DNA of 12,065 bases from Minisyncoccota bacterium (GTDB lineage Bacteria > Patescibacteriota > Minisyncoccia > UBA6257 > 1-14-0-10-40-38), in the NCBI GenBank assembly GCA_009694925.1, contig SIBX01000018.1, forward strand, positions 1 through 12,065, read 5' to 3'. Under the pieces are notes generated by a model. The model saw nothing but the letters and a program-made list of their open reading frames with translations. It ran no database searches and had not been told where the DNA came from. This document shows positions 1 through 6,793 of the stretch, one piece after another. The number at the start of each line of letters is the position of its first letter. The stretch's first letter is position 1. The position numbers and the translations under genes were made by a program.

Positions 1-658
1 CTAAAAACTTCAAAAAACCATTATTAACAATTGAAATGCTGGTCGATCTGGCTCCTATATCTATAATTATTTGATTTTGAGTATTCCCGCCGGAGAGTGA
101 CCTGGCCAAACTCATACCCTCTACTTCCAAGGAGACTAGCTTTAATCCAGCATGAGCAAATATGCTTTGATATTTAGCAATTAAATCTTTAGGCACAGCC
201 ACTAATAAAATTTGATTCTTTTTTAATCCAGAGTCATCCACTCTTTCTCCTACTCTCATCCAATCTAAAGCAACTGTATTTAGCGGTAATGGAATATACT
301 GTTGAGCCTGTAAATCTATGAACTTTTTCATTTCAGAATCTGTCATAACTGGAACCTCGGCCAAAGTTGTAAAGACCGAAAAAGCGGAAATAGAAGCATT
401 GGCTTCTTTTGTTTTAAAACCGGCTTTGTCCACCAACAACTTAAGCATTGGAGTTACCACCTCCTCTGAAATCTTTAAACTGCTTGTCTGAAAAGCTTCG
501 TTAAATCTCTCTAGGTAAGAATAGATATCCAGTATTCCATAATTTCCCAAAGTTAAACCATTGCCAGATTTTAAAACTTCGGCAATTTTAATAGATGTAG
601 TTCCAATATCAACGCCTAAAAAAGAATTTCCTTTTAAGATTGAGCTAAAAAGAGACAT
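1..658 (-). CDS. pilM: Type IV pilus assembly protein PilM, N-terminal part (runs off left edge)
   Basis: I translated this by hand from the ATG at 658-656; 219 residues are visible and the frame is open to base 1, so the C-terminus is missing. The N-terminus has the actin-like phosphate-1 motif GVDIGTTSIKIAEV (about residues 15-28). It is followed by QAQQYIPLPL, typical of PilM, and by a second actin-type segment IIIDIGARSTSISIVNNG. PilM is a cytoplasmic FtsA/actin-fold ATPase that binds the PilN N-terminus and links the type IV pilus motor to the inner-membrane alignment complex. pilN, pilO and related genes would be expected beyond the left edge on the minus strand. It is divergent from the comF-like gene with only 40 bp between start codons. 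Identity is confident; which pilus system it serves cannot be seen. Confidence 0.9.
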   Translation of the reverse strand, partial: MSLFSSILKGNSFLGVDIGTTSIKIAEVLKSGNGLTLGNYGILDIYSYLERFNEAFQTSSLKISEEVVTPMLKLLVDKAGFKTKEANASISAFSVFTTLAEVPVMTDSEMKKFIDLQAQQYIPLPLNTVALDWMRVGERVDDSGLKKNQILLVAVPKDLIAKYQSIFAHAGLKLVSLEVEGMSLARSLSGGNTQNQIIIDIGARSTSISIVNNGFLKFL

Positions 659-678
659 ATTTGATTGTTTATCATAAA

Positions 679-684
679 ATTATA
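679..684 (-). promoter_or_regulatory. Candidate -10 box for pilM
   Basis: A perfect TATAAT on the minus strand lies about 20 nt upstream of the pilM ATG. No convincing -35 is visible at 17 nt, so this is a weak call in an AT-rich spacer. The 40-bp gap must also hold whatever drives the divergent gene at 699. Confidence 0.3.
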
Positions 685-698
685 ACATAGAAAATAGG

Positions 699-1415
699 AT
701 GAAAAAAATTATAAATGAAATAAAGAAATTAATAATAGATTGTCTTTTTCCAAACATATGCGGTTTTTGCGAAGAAAACTTAGAAAAAAATGATTATGAA
801 TTTGGATTATGCCAAGCTTGTTTTCAAAAAATAGAAATATTTGATTTTTTGTCTTGTGGTAAATGTGGCGCTCGCCTGCCTAATAATAAAAAAACATGTC
901 ATCAAGAGCTAAAATATATTTTAGGCAGTGCTTCAACTTTTAAAAACGAAATTATCCAAAAACTGATTAAAGGGCTTAAATATCAACGCGCCCAACATTT
1001 TAGTTCTATAATAGCCAAGACAATAAATATATTTATTAAAAAAACTAAGTTTAATTTTGAAAATTATTTAATAGTTCCGATTCCCATCCATAAATCAAAA
1101 GAAAAAATCAGAGGCTTTAACCAGACAGAACTCATTGGAGAATATCTTTCAGAATCTCTGGGTTTAAAAATGATCAAAGATTGTTTAGTAAAATCTAAGA
1201 ACACCAAATCTCAGACCGAAACCGAAAATCACGAAGAAAGAGCTAAAAATATAAAAAATAGCTTCTTAGTTAAAGAAATCGAAAAAATAACAAATCAAAA
1301 CATCATTCTCTTAGATGATGTTTCAACTAGCGGCTCAACCTTAATGGAAGCCAGTATTGTTTTAAAAAATGCAGGAGCAAAAAACATTGTGGCCCTCGTT
1401 TTAGCCAGAGCGTAA
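699..1415 (+). CDS. comF: ComF family phosphoribosyltransferase-like protein
   Basis: 238 aa, the usual ComF length. The N-terminus carries a zinc-ribbon-like set of cysteine pairs: C21/C24, C38/C41, C53/C56, plus C67. The C-terminal two thirds is a type I phosphoribosyltransferase domain with IPIHKSKEKIRGFNQTELIG (about 129-148), the family's R-G-F-N-Q signature, and the PRPP-binding loop ILLDDVSTSGST (203-214). ComF proteins are needed for natural transformation in Bacillus and Haemophilus, where they help move internalised single-stranded DNA; the substrate of the PRTase fold is not settled. Its position back to back with pilM fits a DNA-uptake or pilus context, which is inference. The ATG at 699 is the only start compatible with the short intergenic gap; no clear Shine-Dalgarno is seen. 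Confidence 0.88.
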   Translation: MKKIINEIKKLIIDCLFPNICGFCEENLEKNDYEFGLCQACFQKIEIFDFLSCGKCGARLPNNKKTCHQELKYILGSASTFKNEIIQKLIKGLKYQRAQHFSSIIAKTINIFIKKTKFNFENYLIVPIPIHKSKEKIRGFNQTELIGEYLSESLGLKMIKDCLVKSKNTKSQTETENHEERAKNIKNSFLVKEIEKITNQNIILLDDVSTSGSTLMEASIVLKNAGAKNIVALVLARA

Positions 1416-1444
1416 ATTGGTAACCAATGTTTAGTTTTAAAACT
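1416..1444. other. Two short palindromes between convergent genes
   Basis: Immediately after the comF stop there is ATTGGTAACCAAT (1416-1428, 6-bp arms around one base), then the perfect palindrome AGTTTTAAAACT (1433-1444). They sit between the convergent comF-like gene and the gene ending at 1467. They may help end transcription, but neither is a GC-rich stem with a U-tract. Confidence 0.35.
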
Positions 1445-1466
1445 CAAATATTCTACCAAACCCTTA

Positions 1467-2267
1467 TTATAGTAAATATTTCTCCTCCCACTCCTCTATA
1501 GTTTTTCTCATTAAACTAACAGGATCAATTTTTTTAGATTTATAATTAATGAAATTAAGAATAACTCCCTGATTATAAAACTTTTTGATTATATTATTTA
1601 TTTTTATTTTCAAAAAGGTTTTATAAAAAAATTCTTTTATAATCATCCAAATAATAATTAAAGAATTAACCTTTATTCTAAAATTATACGTAATCTTTGT
1701 TTTAATCTTTGGTTGTTGAATTTCCATAAAATAACTTGGATATTTTAATTTTAAATTTAGATAATCAACAAAATCGCCAAATCCTTCGCTATTAGGATCT
1801 TTAGTCTTTATATTTTTTTCTTCCTTTAAAAAAAGTTTTTCCTTTATATCAAATATCCAAATTCCTCTTGCAGAAAAAACAACACCCATTATTTTAATAT
1901 TAAAACTTTCTGCCTTTTGTTTTAATTTTTGAAAATATTCAATATCGCCTTTTGTAGGAAAATTTCCGAGTGGCAATAATTTCATTCCATAGGCAATTAA
2001 TTTTCTAGGATCCGGCCTATCTTGGATAAATTTAAGATACTCATCATTCCCCAGTGGATGAGTATGCGCAAAAATTACTTTCTTGCATTTTTTTTCATTT
2101 AAATCTCTGAAGGCCTTTTCATCATCAAACCCAACCATAAAATCAATACCCACCATATTAAGCGTATAAATGCCTTCCAATTCATTCTCTGAATGTGCGC
2201 TAAATTCGTAAGAATCAAGAAGAGTATGTTTTATTAAATCAATAAAACTGAGTTTATCGTCGATCAT
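1467..2267 (-). CDS. Probable JAMM/RadC-fold protein with atypical spacing
   Basis: 266 aa, not recognised as a named family. Residues 66-72 read FAHTHPL, followed by PTKGDIEYFQKLK (104-116) and IKIMGVVFSARGIWIF (125-139). In order and local sequence this resembles the JAMM/MPN core of RadC and Rpn11-type proteins (H-x-H-P ... S-x2-D, then a strand ending in a sensor of the product site). A possible partner glutamate lies in SENELEGIY (26-34). Two departures stand out. The gap from H70 to D108 is far longer than the family's usual 10 or so residues, and the Ser before x2-D is Thr105. Residues 180-266 are basic, hydrophobic in part (about 202-212), and unassigned. The gene lies 17 bp downstream of the 132-aa gene and is probably cotranscribed with it. 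Metal-dependent peptidase or isopeptidase activity is only a possibility. Confidence 0.6.
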   Translation of the reverse strand: MIDDKLSFIDLIKHTLLDSYEFSAHSENELEGIYTLNMVGIDFMVGFDDEKAFRDLNEKKCKKVIFAHTHPLGNDEYLKFIQDRPDPRKLIAYGMKLLPLGNFPTKGDIEYFQKLKQKAESFNIKIMGVVFSARGIWIFDIKEKLFLKEEKNIKTKDPNSEGFGDFVDYLNLKLKYPSYFMEIQQPKIKTKITYNFRIKVNSLIIIWMIIKEFFYKTFLKIKINNIIKKFYNQGVILNFINYKSKKIDPVSLMRKTIEEWEEKYLL

Positions 2268-2284
2268 ATTTAAATAATTTTATA

Positions 2285-2683
2285 TTAAAAATCACTCCAG
2301 ATCTTCTTATGTGTATTATATAAATCTAAGTCTAATTCTTTTAATATATCAAGAGTTTTATTAAGGCGATTTCTAAAGTAATCGTTCATCTTATAAAGAT
2401 ATTTTTGATCATACTGTACACCATCAATTTCAACTAAAAATGGGCTTAATAAATCATTATCTCGAAATCCCATATAGTCTCCACGCATACCCATAATTAC
2501 CAAAGTTATACTTATTAAATAAGGAATATTCTTTTTAAATTGTGGAACTAAAAAAATATCAGTCTTAATATTTTTAAAATCTTCGTCAAGCTTATTAAAA
2601 GCAAACTCGGCGACACTGCATAAGCCCTGAAAAATCAGAAAGAATTCTTCTTGATTTTTTAAATTTTTAAATTGATTATCCAT
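2285..2683 (-). CDS. Hypothetical protein, 132 aa
   Basis: Not recognised. The protein is acidic-to-neutral, rich in Phe, Asp, Leu and Lys, and has no signal peptide. One moderately hydrophobic stretch, IPYLISITLVIMGM (about 53-66), is more like a buried helix than a membrane span. The N- and C-terminal thirds look helical. It is the first gene of a two-gene unit with the JAMM-like gene (17 bp apart) and has its own extended -10 promoter upstream. The pairing hints that the two proteins may work together, but nothing in the sequence shows how. Confidence 0.65.
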   Translation of the reverse strand: MDNQFKNLKNQEEFFLIFQGLCSVAEFAFNKLDEDFKNIKTDIFLVPQFKKNIPYLISITLVIMGMRGDYMGFRDNDLLSPFLVEIDGVQYDQKYLYKMNDYFRNRLNKTLDILKELDLDLYNTHKKIWSDF

Positions 2684-2703
2684 ATTAATATAAATTTAAC
2701 TCT

Positions 2704-2712
2704 ATTATACCA
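2704..2712 (-). promoter_or_regulatory. Extended -10 promoter for the 2683-1467 unit
   Basis: On the minus strand this reads TGGTATAAT, a perfect TATAAT with the extended TGn element. It lies about 20 nt upstream of the ATG at 2683, giving a leader of only about 13 nt or a nearly leaderless transcript. No good -35 is needed for an extended -10 promoter, and none is obvious. Confidence 0.5.
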
Positions 2713-2722
2713 AAGTTATCCT

Positions 2723-2746
2723 AAAAAACTTACCTCTTAGTTTTTT
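2723..2746 (-). terminator. AT-rich stem with U-tract after the solute-binding protein gene
   Basis: On the minus strand, 36 nt after the stop at 2782, AAAAAACT pairs with AGTTTTTT around an 8-nt loop and ends in six Ts. The stem is 8 bp but weak in GC, so termination efficiency is uncertain. It stands directly before the promoter of the next minus-strand unit, which is where a terminator would be expected. Confidence 0.45.
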
Positions 2747-2781
2747 CCTTAATTCAAAATTCTATATTCTTAATTCTATCT

Positions 2782-3948
2782 TTAGTATCCCTCCTGTTTT
2801 TCGGCGTCTATAGTGTATTGTCCAACATCTATCACCTGAGCCTTACTAATTTTCTTTAAAGATTTGGAAGAAATTCCATTTCCTCCCAAATCCATCGTGA
2901 TAAGTCCAGAAACTCCAGACCAATTAGTTAAAGACTTCATCCATTCTGAAATATTTTTAATATTCAATTCCCCTCCATGATAATTTGCAGAAATAGCATC
3001 TTTAACAATAAACAAAGAATCATATGCATAAAAAGCCAATCCTGATGGATAATCCCCAAAAGAAGCTTTATATTCTTCTCTAAAATTTTGGGATGCTAAA
3101 TTGCTTTTCCAATCTATATCTGACGATATTGCAAGAGAACCTTCAAAGGTTTTTGGATTCTTGGAAATATTTTCTCCATCAAAAATAGAAATTGGCGAAG
3201 CAAAGTATGCATTCACCCCCTCCTCTCTTATTTTCTTTAGAATTTCAAAACCGTTATCTTTTGAATCAATGGCCAGATAAACAGCTTCTGGTTTTAAGGC
3301 CTTAACTTGACTCACAACCTCTTGAATATCTTTTGAAAAATCCACCGCAGAATCTAGTACTACCTCCCCATCAGAATTAGAAAAATATTTTCTAAAATTA
3401 TCTGACGAAGCTTGACCAAAAGCAGACTTGTCATAAAGTAGAGCTGATTTATTTATCTTTAAATCATTAATAAAATAATTTGCCAAAAAAGAACCTTCAA
3501 AAAAATCTGGCGAAGTAACCGAATAAGCAGACTCACCAGCTCCAGTGATTCCAGAATCTAAACCAGCATAAGAAACAAGAATTCCTCCATAGCTTTTTAC
3601 AACTCCCGAGATAGAAGCAGTTTCTTCCTTGCAAGAACCGGCAATTATAATTTTTATTCCTAAATCAATTAATTTTTTTGCAGCTTCTCCGCTTTTTCTA
3701 GAATCGCATTTGCCATCTTCAAATACAACGCTCAATTTTCTTCCGTCTATTCCTCCAGAAGCGTTAATTTTACCTTCTCCAAGCTCTAATGCTCTTTTGG
3801 CGCTCAAAACATCTTCTGAGTTGTTATTTATGGGCAAAATAGCCCCAATTTTTATTTCAGAACGGGAATCCAACGATTTAGGGAATATTGCAAATCCGCC
3901 TATTACAAAAGCTGAAATCAAAAAAACAAAAGTTAAAATCCTGATCAT
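2782..3948 (-). CDS. ABC-type branched-chain amino acid-like solute-binding protein (LivK type)
   Basis: 388 aa. Residues 1-22 form a hydrophobic N-terminal signal or anchor; no lipobox cysteine is visible. From residue 32 the fold is that of type I periplasmic binding proteins (Peripla_BP_6): IKIGAILPINNN, then GKINASGGIDGRKLSVVFEDGKCD, KKLIDLGIKIIIAGSCKEET, LYDKSAFGQASSDNF, and late in the protein GLAFYAYDSLFIVKDAI. These match the LivK/urea-binding group, which captures amino acids or small amides outside the membrane. No permease or ATPase gene is adjacent, so it is an orphan here and may act as a sensor or scavenging subunit of a distant transporter. It is divergent from the sigma-factor gene, with 137 bp between start codons. 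Confidence 0.85.
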   Translation of the reverse strand: MIRILTFVFLISAFVIGGFAIFPKSLDSRSEIKIGAILPINNNSEDVLSAKRALELGEGKINASGGIDGRKLSVVFEDGKCDSRKSGEAAKKLIDLGIKIIIAGSCKEETASISGVVKSYGGILVSYAGLDSGITGAGESAYSVTSPDFFEGSFLANYFINDLKINKSALLYDKSAFGQASSDNFRKYFSNSDGEVVLDSAVDFSKDIQEVVSQVKALKPEAVYLAIDSKDNGFEILKKIREEGVNAYFASPISIFDGENISKNPKTFEGSLAISSDIDWKSNLASQNFREEYKASFGDYPSGLAFYAYDSLFIVKDAISANYHGGELNIKNISEWMKSLTNWSGVSGLITMDLGGNGISSKSLKKISKAQVIDVGQYTIDAEKQEGY

Positions 3949-3965
3949 TTTCTATTAAAATAGTG

Positions 3966-3971
3966 TATAAT
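3966..3971 (+). promoter_or_regulatory. Candidate housekeeping -10 in the divergent 3949-4085 region
   Basis: TATAAT on the plus strand, 115 nt upstream of the sigma-factor ATG. No good -35 lies at 17 nt, so this is tentative. The same spacer must also contain the promoter of the solute-binding protein gene on the other strand. Confidence 0.25.
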
Positions 3972-4027
3972 TAAATATCTGGGCACAATAACAACTCTTT
4001 CAAATAAAGCTTATTTTCAATATATAC

Positions 4028-4057
4028 GAAAAACCCCATCAAATCAATTTAAACGTC
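4028..4057 (+). promoter_or_regulatory. Possible ECF-type promoter upstream of the sigma operon
   Basis: GAAAAACCC (4028-4036) and CGTC (4054-4057) are separated by 17 nt. The AAC-containing -35 and CGTC -10 resemble the general pattern of ECF sigma promoters (GGAAC / CGTC), and such operons are often autoregulated. The start point would fall about 20 nt upstream of the ATG at 4086. The match is degenerate and the call rests on one site only. Confidence 0.25.
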
Positions 4058-4085
4058 ACAAAGCATAGAAAGAATCGTTATTAAT

Positions 4086-4634
4086 ATGGAATTGAAAAAC
4101 ATAGACATAGAAAAACTAATGGATTTGGCAGCCTCTGGAGACAATATGGCCTTTAGAGAAATATATGAAAATTTCTTTACTCCAGTATATAAATATGTTC
4201 TCACAAGAACCAAAAGAGATGATTTAGCCAAAGACATATCCCAAACAGTTTTTTTAAAAAGTTTTAAAAACATAAAAAGATATAAATATCAGGGCAAATC
4301 CCCGCTCGCCTATTTTTTCACCATAGCCAAAAACGAGATAATAAATGATTGGAGAAAAAACAAAAACAACCAATCAATTAACAATCTGGAGGAAAGAATA
4401 AAAGTAGAAGATACTACGGAAAGAAAAACAGAAGATAGTTTAAGAATAGATAAAGTAAAATCAGCCATAGAATCATTAACCGAAGATCAGAAAGAGTTAA
4501 TATCCTTGAAGTTTATAAGCGGATTAGATAATTCAGAAATAAGCGAAATAATAGATAAATCAGAAGAAGCCATTCGTCAGATGCAATTCAGAGCCCTAAA
4601 AGCTATAAAAGAAAAAATTAAAGAAAATGAATAG
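4086..4634 (+). CDS. ECF (group 4) sigma-70 factor
   Basis: 182 aa, normal for an ECF sigma factor. Region sigma-2 spans about residues 10-92: AFREIYENFFTPVYKYVL, then the DISQTVFLKSFKNI helix, then SPLAYFFTIAKNEIINDWRK, the 2.3-2.4 segment that melts and reads the -10. A linker rich in charged residues follows. Region sigma-4 (about 125-178) contains LTEDQKELISLKFISG and the helix-turn-helix NSEISEIIDKSEEAIRQMQFRALKAI that reads the -35. There is no N-terminal region 1 or 3. It heads a three-gene unit: the next gene overlaps it by 8 bp (4627-4634) and looks like a membrane anti-sigma factor, so the pair probably responds to an envelope signal. The regulon is unknown. Confidence 0.92.
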   Translation: MELKNIDIEKLMDLAASGDNMAFREIYENFFTPVYKYVLTRTKRDDLAKDISQTVFLKSFKNIKRYKYQGKSPLAYFFTIAKNEIINDWRKNKNNQSINNLEERIKVEDTTERKTEDSLRIDKVKSAIESLTEDQKELISLKFISGLDNSEISEIIDKSEEAIRQMQFRALKAIKEKIKENE

Positions 4635-5253
4635 AGATATAGAAAAAGAAAAGGCGTTGGAAATAATAATCCAAAATATTAAATCGGGTAAATTAAACTC
4701 TGACGATTTTTCTGACGATCAAGAATTAAAAGAATTATCAAATATTGTAAAATCACTAATCGTAAATTCTAAAGAAAATAATCCACCAGAAACTTATCTT
4801 CAGTCTATTATTTCAGAAATTAAAAATTCCGTCACAGAGAATAGTAATATACGTTATAATGCTGTAGGGGGTTTAGGTCGGTCCTCTAATCCCAATAAAT
4901 GGGAGGTAATACTAAATTTTATGAACAAAACAAAAATACTAATTCCCGCAGGACTTGTGATATTAGTTCTTGTTATAACGGGGATAAATATGAAAGGTTC
5001 AGAAGATATATCGGTTTTAAATAGAGAATTTCAAGGGATAGAAGAATTGGATTCAGAATTTTCCGATGTAATTGATCAAGAAATTGACAATGGCGACATT
5101 TCAACATATCTCAGCTCAAATTCTTCACCAGAAGACTATTCAGAAGAAATCAATATAGAAGCTGACGGCGCAGAGATTAATTCGATCGAATTAAATTTCA
5201 ATTCGCTGATTGATGAAGAAAATGAAACTAACGCAATATCATCTTCGTTCTAG
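4627..5253 (+). CDS. Single-pass membrane protein, probable anti-sigma factor
   Basis: 208 aa. Residues 1-100 are charged and presumably cytoplasmic, residues 103-121 form one transmembrane helix (ILIPAGLVILVLVITGI), and about 85 acidic, Ser/Asn/Glu-rich residues lie outside. The architecture and the 8-bp overlap with the upstream ECF sigma gene (translational coupling) are those of membrane anti-sigma factors, in which the cytoplasmic part holds the sigma factor. The classical zinc-binding H-x3-C-x2-C motif is absent, so it would be a non-ZAS type. The family itself is not recognised and the role is inferred from context and topology. The outer domain is very acidic and low in complexity. 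Confidence 0.7.
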   Translation: MNRDIEKEKALEIIIQNIKSGKLNSDDFSDDQELKELSNIVKSLIVNSKENNPPETYLQSIISEIKNSVTENSNIRYNAVGGLGRSSNPNKWEVILNFMNKTKILIPAGLVILVLVITGINMKGSEDISVLNREFQGIEELDSEFSDVIDQEIDNGDISTYLSSNSSPEDYSEEINIEADGAEINSIELNFNSLIDEENETNAISSSF

Positions 5254-5292
5254 AAGTGATAAGAGTCGAAAATAAAAATTAAAATCAAAACA

Positions 5293-5964
5293 ATGAAAAA
5301 ACAATTAACAATATTGGCCTTAGGAGGAATAATTCTATTTTCTGGAGTTAATTTCGCCCAAGCCCAAGAAAGAACCTCGCTCGTAACACAAGGTAGCGTC
5401 AATGCTCAAGTAATTTTGAGAGGAGATAATTTAAAATCTGTGATCAAACAATCAGGAACTCAAGGATTGGTTGAAATGATGACCAAAAGATTAGATATGA
5501 TCTTAAGCCATCCTAAAGTCACAGCAGAATTGAGAGCCAGGATAGAAGCTTTGAAAGTTAGACTTCAAGCTAATCAGCCATTTGAAAAGAAAGATAATAG
5601 AGATTCAATAAAAACTCTTTGGCAGAATATCTTGAAAGATACTATGCAATTAAGAAGAGAATCGAGAAATGAAAGAGCTTATCAGGTATTCGGAGAATTA
5701 GATGCTCACATAGCTAAATTAATCGAAAGAGACCAAGCCCTTAAATTGAGAGCAGAAGGACACGCCGACGCAATAGCGCTTATAGTCTCCGCTGAAGCTC
5801 GTATAGCAACAGCCAAGACCAACCTCGCAACTGCAAAAGCCAGACTCGCAACTGAAGATCTTGATGGTTTGAAGAACTCTGTTAAAGAAGGAGTCTTTCA
5901 AATTCTAAAGATGGCCCACAAAGATTTACAAGCAGCCTTCGAAATACTAAAAGAAGGTAACTAA
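5293..5964 (+). CDS. Exported helical protein of the sigma operon
   Basis: 223 aa. A clear signal peptide (KK at residues 3-4, hydrophobic core 6-19, likely cleavage after FAQA at residue 24) is followed by an almost wholly helical, charged mature part. A pseudo-repetitive stretch, ARIATAKTNLATAKARLATE (about 169-188), is rich in Ala/Thr and suggests a coiled coil. The family is not recognised. It starts 39 bp after the anti-sigma-like gene and ends at a strong terminator, so it is probably the last gene of the operon. A secreted helical partner of an ECF system could act as an envelope chaperone or as a signal-sensing modulator, broadly analogous to CpxP/Spy, but no Spy LTxxQ motif is seen. 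No Shine-Dalgarno is visible before the ATG. Confidence 0.75.
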   Translation: MKKQLTILALGGIILFSGVNFAQAQERTSLVTQGSVNAQVILRGDNLKSVIKQSGTQGLVEMMTKRLDMILSHPKVTAELRARIEALKVRLQANQPFEKKDNRDSIKTLWQNILKDTMQLRRESRNERAYQVFGELDAHIAKLIERDQALKLRAEGHADAIALIVSAEARIATAKTNLATAKARLATEDLDGLKNSVKEGVFQILKMAHKDLQAAFEILKEGN

Positions 5965-5985
5965 TATCTCTTTGGTCAGCAAAAT

Positions 5986-6011
5986 AAAAACACCCCGTTT
6001 GGGGTGTTTTT
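5986..6011. terminator. Bidirectional intrinsic terminator between convergent genes
   Basis: AAAAACACCCC (5986-5996) pairs perfectly with GGGGTGTTTTT (6001-6011) around the loop GTTT. The T-run following on the plus strand and the A-run before it give a U-tract in both directions. It ends the sigma operon (stop at 5964) and also the minus-strand gene whose stop is at 6016. Confidence 0.93.
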
Positions 6012-6015
6012 ATTT

Positions 6016-6573
6016 TTACAAAGCTCTTGCAACCAAACCGATACACAAAATACCGATAAAATTAAAAGTTAGAGAAAGAGGAATAAACCAAGATATCCTC
6101 ATTTTTGAAAACCCTAAAAGACTAATTCCCAACTCATCCGGCAAGGGGGAAGCAATAATAAACCCTCCAATAAGAAATGTCAGAAATCGGAAAGATCTTA
6201 ATCTAAACAATGCTTTAATTCTTTTTCCTGCGCCCTGATGTTTTATTAATTCCATTAGATGCTCTGAAAATCTGTCTCGGAAAAATCGAAAGATAATCAG
6301 ATCTCCCACAACGGCCCCCATCGCTCCAAAAATAGCCGTAGGAATGATTGGGTTTATCCTGGCGATTTCTCCCAAAGCCACGATTGCTGGAGCAGTCGTA
6401 AAAACAGAAGTAAAAAACATTCCAGCTATAAAACTCCCCAACAATTTAAGCTCCTGTGTGGATGCCAATATTTTTACTAAAATACCGGTTTTAAGCAAAA
6501 CCAAAGCGACCACTACGCTTAAAGCGATAATAGCCAAATCCTGCAACAAAAAATTTTTCTGACGGTTAAACAT
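6016..6573 (-). CDS. Small DedA/VTT-like integral membrane protein
   Basis: 185 aa and very hydrophobic, with about five predicted spans (residues 10-32, 44-68, 76-98, 128-148 and 160-183). GAMGAVVGDLIIFRFFRDR (about 84-102) and GGFIIASPLPDELGISLLG (136-154) resemble the two re-entrant-loop motifs of the DedA/VTT (SNARE-associated) family, with a glycine-rich stretch followed by an acidic residue and arginines, and a P-x-P-x-E-type segment. DedA proteins act in the inner membrane and have been linked to lipid-carrier flipping and proton-motive force. Similarity here is at motif level only. The ATG at 6573 lies 15 nt after the CCA end of the split tRNA, so it may be cotranscribed with the tRNA locus. 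It shares its terminator with the sigma operon. Confidence 0.6.
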   Translation of the reverse strand: MFNRQKNFLLQDLAIIALSVVVALVLLKTGILVKILASTQELKLLGSFIAGMFFTSVFTTAPAIVALGEIARINPIIPTAIFGAMGAVVGDLIIFRFFRDRFSEHLMELIKHQGAGKRIKALFRLRSFRFLTFLIGGFIIASPLPDELGISLLGFSKMRISWFIPLSLTFNFIGILCIGLVARAL

Positions 6574-6587
6574 TCTTTATCTAATTT

Positions 6588-6641
6588 TGGCGGTGAGGGC
6601 GAGATTCGAACTCGCGATACCCTTTCAGGTATAACAGTTTT
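6588..6641 (-). pseudogene. 3' half of an interrupted tRNA-Ser, with encoded CCA
   Basis: Reading the minus strand from 6641: AAA (end of the anticodon loop), ACTGT (3' anticodon stem), a long variable arm closing as ATACC/GGTAT, a T-arm of GCGAG-TTCGAAT-CTCGC, acceptor CCTCACC (6598-6592), discriminator G (6591), and encoded CCA (6590-6588). It has no 5' half beside it. Its acceptor does not match the neighbouring complete tRNA's 5' end (GGTAGGG) but pairs perfectly with GGTGAGG at 6851-6845. It is therefore the 3' exon of a tRNA interrupted in the anticodon loop. The long variable arm and G73 indicate serine. Called pseudogene because splicing is undemonstrated. Confidence 0.75.
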
Positions 6642-6653
6642 TCCCGCACAGAG

Positions 6654-6740
6654 CGGTAGGGGCGAGATTCGAACTCGCGATGCCCTTTCGGACATAACAG
6701 TTTTCAAGACTGTCGGTTTCAGCCTCTCACCCACCCTACC
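6654..6740 (-). tRNA. tRNA-Ser(UGA), complete, nested inside another tRNA
   Basis: 87 nt. Acceptor GGTAGGG/CCCTACC, T8-G9, D-arm GGT-GAGAGGCTGAA-ACC, anticodon arm ACAGT-CTTGAAA-ACTGT with anticodon TGA, a serine-type long variable arm (ATGTCC/GGGCAT), T-arm GCGAG-TTCGAAT-CTCGC, discriminator G. CCA is not encoded. All stems pair, so it looks functional and would read UCA codons and related ones. Oddly, the flanks extend the acceptor stem: AGAGC (6745-6741) pairs with GCTCT (6654-6650), and TCCCGC (6753-6748) with GCGGGA (6647-6642). The discriminator base is therefore paired in the precursor. The whole unit lies between the halves of another tRNA-Ser. Confidence 0.92.
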
Positions 6741-6793
6741 GCTCTAAGCGGGATTGCGATTTATAATTTCGCTTCGCTTAAATAAATCGGGAA

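Noticed and set aside
6519..6734. 71-aa minus-strand ORF with repeated RVRISP segments
   Set aside because: It is a read-through of the two tRNA 3' halves; the RVRISP-type words are the translated T-arm sequence GCGAGTTCGAATCTCGCC.
6588..6740. Simple tandem duplication of a tRNA-Ser 3' half
   Set aside because: The 3' half's acceptor pairs perfectly with the distant 5' half at 6851-6845 and not with the adjacent tRNA's 5' end, so nesting explains it better. A duplication-plus-decay history cannot be fully excluded.
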